A stretch of DNA of 64,000 bases from contig DASYXT010000049.1 in NCBI GenBank assembly GCA_035934555.1, positions 13,751-77,750 on the forward strand, given 5' to 3'. The first letter of the stretch is position 1. Each line of letters starts with the position of its first letter. The position numbers were made by a program, and so were the translations under genes. Origin of the DNA: DASYXT01 sp035934555 (GTDB lineage: Bacteria; Verrucomicrobiota; Verrucomicrobiia; Limisphaerales; UBA8199). Positions 62,130 through 64,000 of the stretch are shown here, piece by piece. Under the pieces are notes generated by a model, which was not told where the DNA came from, did not search any database, and saw only the letters and a program-made list of their open reading frames with translations.

Positions 62130-62540
62130 TCATTTTGCCGGCACATAAGTCCTCGTACGAAAATGCTCTATAATCTTTTGTCCAGCGTCCCGTCCTGCGT
62201 GGCGGAATGCCATCGGCGACGAGTCAGCAGCGTGGTGCTCCACGCTCTCCAAGGTAATGCGAATATCCTTCAATGGAGCGGATTCGGCGACGAGCAGCAC
62301 GTCCAGCAAGCCGAACACAGCCCAATCGAGATAACCCTCTCGACGTGCTTCCTCGTTAGCTGGAACCGCGTCAACCACCTCAAATTGAGAAGCAGGTTCG
62401 ACACTGACTTGCAGCCTGGCGAAGTCCCATCGTGGGCCGAGATGCTGGTTGCGCTCGCCAGTAACCCTGAGCTTTGATTTCAGCGTCAGTGAACCTAGCT
62501 TCAACAATTCTTGAGACCACAAATTCAGGTAGTCTTTCAT
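62130..62540 (-). CDS. Probable immunity protein to the RHS toxin
   Basis: 136 residues from ATG 62540 (MKDYLNLWSQELLKLGSLTL), one base after the RHS stop TAA. Soluble alpha/beta (LKLGSLTLKSKLRVTGERNQ, YLDWAVFGLLDVLLVAESAP, LKDIRITLESVEHHAADSS). Position directly behind an RHS tip is the hallmark of a cognate immunity gene. No named immunity family recognised. Confidence 0.65.
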   Translation of the reverse strand: MKDYLNLWSQELLKLGSLTLKSKLRVTGERNQHLGPRWDFARLQVSVEPASQFEVVDAVPANEEARREGYLDWAVFGLLDVLLVAESAPLKDIRITLESVEHHAADSSPMAFRHAGRDAGQKIIEHFRTRTYVPAK

Positions 62541-62541
62541 G

Positions 62542-64000
62542 TTAGTGAACTCCGGCCGCGGCTTGAGCAGCAGGGCTGAACCAGGCCGGGAACTGTTGAA
62601 TGACCATCGGATGGTAAAGCTGTGCCTCATAACCTGGCGCGTAGAGTATGCCCTGTTGGCTCAAGGTCTCAAGGTGCGCAGCCCTGGCCTCCATGCCCGC
62701 ATCCATCAGCAATGATTCAACCAACTCATGTTGATAGAATGCCGCGTCCGCCCCGGTCAACGCCTGCCCGTTCTCGAACGCCGTTGTGAGTCTCGAATAC
62801 ATGGCGGCATTGGCCGGGTCTGCTCCGAAACTCGAAAGATGCTGTGAAACATCAATCAATCCTTCGCGGGTTGCCATCAATCCCCCCTGTGCCTCATCCC
62901 CGAGAACGGCACAGCGTTCTCCCTGTCCGGCAAAGTCGAGCAAACCAAGTTCTGGCACCACAAATGGCATTGCTGCCAACGTATCCGAAGGGCTTGCGCC
63001 CATTAAACCAGTGAGTCCTGATTGCTCAGACCCCCAGTCCAACAAGTCGAAGAGACCTTTGACGAGTGAAGCAGCGCCTGCTGCGGCATCTAGTGCGACA
63101 TTTTCCGCTTCGGGCAGAATATTGTACATGCCCGCACCGAGTGCTTCGAGGTCAGTATCGCCGCTCAGATAGCTAACCGGGCCGGGTGCGAACAATCCAT
63201 AGGAGCCGACTGCATGGAAATCCAATCCGTAGGGATCACGGAAAGCAAGAGGACTGTTGCCGACGAACCGATAAAGGTTGATGCCGCCCGCTTCGCCAAT
63301 CGGGTCTTGCGTGAGGAACCGTTGCAAGCCCGGATCGTAAGTCGGTCGCAATGGAGGCTGGACAATGTCCGACAGCCCGTTTACGGGCATCGAGGAGAAC
63401 TGCATCTCGTTTACCGGCCCAAGCGGTCCTTGCATCGCGACAAGCTTTCCAAACGGTGAGTAGAGATACCTTGCTGGCACCAGTTCGGAATAAGTCATCA
63501 ACGCCGTAACATTCCCGGCTCCGTCCGCGTGATAGAACGCCGGTCCGTTGGTGTCCGACCTCGCAAGCAATCCTCCAATGCCACCTGCCCCCGCAAGGGT
63601 CCCGCTCAAATCGAGTCCACGGGTGTAGGTCCAAAGGACATTGTTGTTTCCATCCCGCACCTCGACGAGCAAGAAGCCGTCGTAAATCAGGTGCAGTTCA
63701 TTGGTTTTGCTCCAGTTTCCTGACTGCCAGCCGTAATCGCGCTCGATACGCCGCCTACCCAAGCCGTCATAAACAAACTCCGTTTTCCAGGTATTGGCTA
63801 CGTAGTTGGTCACCAGCCGGTTCTCGCCATCACAAACGAATACCCGGGTGCCATCATTGGTGAGATTTCCGTTCAAGTCCCACTGCAACGTGACCGACGA
63901 GGGTAGCGTGGCCGAAACCACATTGGTGGCATTAGTCCCATAGGTGTTATGGGCAATGGTGGTGTAAGTGTTGAGGCCGTTGGTGACGATGAAGTTAGTG
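62542..64000 (-). CDS. RHS-repeat protein with unique C-terminal tip, 5' end beyond window
   Basis: Frame is open to base 64000, so the N-terminus is outside. RHS/YD core motifs (GRRRIERDYGWQSGNW, ARYLYSPFGKLVAMQG, YDPGLQRFLTQDPIGEAGGI, NLYRFVGNSPLAFRDPYGLD) end at about 63230, the conserved cut site. The remaining 230 residues are the variable tip: a hydrophobic helical part, then AFYQHELVESLLMDAGMEAR, AAHLETLSQQGILYAPGYEA and LYHPMVIQQFPAWFSPAAQA, with several His/Glu that could be catalytic. Toxin class not recognised. Confidence 0.85.
   Translation of the reverse strand, partial: TNFIVTNGLNTYTTIAHNTYGTNATNVVSATLPSSVTLQWDLNGNLTNDGTRVFVCDGENRLVTNYVANTWKTEFVYDGLGRRRIERDYGWQSGNWSKTNELHLIYDGFLLVEVRDGNNNVLWTYTRGLDLSGTLAGAGGIGGLLARSDTNGPAFYHADGAGNVTALMTYSELVPARYLYSPFGKLVAMQGPLGPVNEMQFSSMPVNGLSDIVQPPLRPTYDPGLQRFLTQDPIGEAGGINLYRFVGNSPLAFRDPYGLDFHAVGSYGLFAPGPVSYLSGDTDLEALGAGMYNILPEAENVALDAAAGAASLVKGLFDLLDWGSEQSGLTGLMGASPSDTLAAMPFVVPELGLLDFAGQGERCAVLGDEAQGGLMATREGLIDVSQHLSSFGADPANAAMYSRLTTAFENGQALTGADAAFYQHELVESLLMDAGMEARAAHLETLSQQGILYAPGYEAQLYHPMVIQQFPAWFSPAAQAAAGVH

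Noticed and set aside
1..64000. CRISPR arrays, rRNA genes or insertion-sequence transposases
   Set aside because: No regularly spaced direct repeats, no rRNA-like sequence and no DDE/HUH transposase frame were seen on either strand.

Overview
The window looks like a chromosomal stretch of a Verrucomicrobiota bacterium, probably of the Pedosphaera/Limisphaera type. This is inferred from GC-rich genes, a prepilin-like protein with a C-terminal CDGHVEGF motif, very Asn/Thr-rich secreted LamG-type proteins, RHS proteins, and a MoxR/DUF58/VWA/DUF4159 gene train. No rRNA gene or named marker is present, so the assignment rests on family flavour only.

Layout. 1-5860 (all minus strand): core metabolism, read as PEBP-like protein > DUF4126 membrane protein > fabD > fabG > acpP > fabF > pyrimidine-nucleoside phosphorylase, the last cut by the window edge. 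5895-26710: an integrative element of about 20.8 kb inserted in a tRNA-Val(GAC) gene. It is bounded by 48-bp near-identical copies of the tRNA 3' half. It carries an HUH-type Rep-like protein, an SF3 (D5-like) helicase, DNA-binding regulators (RHH, XRE), a serine recombinase plus a decayed copy, a DUF3102-like/winged-helix pair and a tyrosine integrase. Its cargo is small membrane or unknown proteins and a 1558-residue secreted LamG/alpha-beta-hydrolase protein. No phage structural, relaxase or conjugation genes are visible. The most unusual point is that the integrase reading frame runs through the attachment site. Its only plausible ATG and upstream region lie at the other end of the integrated element (6012), so the gene is complete only in the excised circle.

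26738-31404: a second tyrosine recombinase with its own repeat boxes, an orphan prepilin-like protein, a small TM protein, a CBM48 protein and a secreted concanavalin-like protein. 31472-48092 (all minus): a long gene train with frequent 4-base overlaps, read as cytochrome c > TPR/peptidase-MA > MoxR > DUF58 > BatA/VWA > a 190-bp hairpin repeat > DUF4175-like > coiled-coil protein > VWA/GATase-like > caspase-like > DUF4159 > unknown. It resembles an aerotolerance/cell-envelope Bat-type system. 48233-54448: a terminator, then pgl-zwf, accD, comF-like and PBP4-type dacB (minus). 54587-61715: small membrane protein, Tat-exported putative glycosidase, GH78 rhamnosidase (convergent), membrane protein and a UgpC/MalK-type ABC ATPase. 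61716-64000 (minus): an RHS protein with a unique C-terminal tip, a 136-residue probable immunity partner, and RHS debris.
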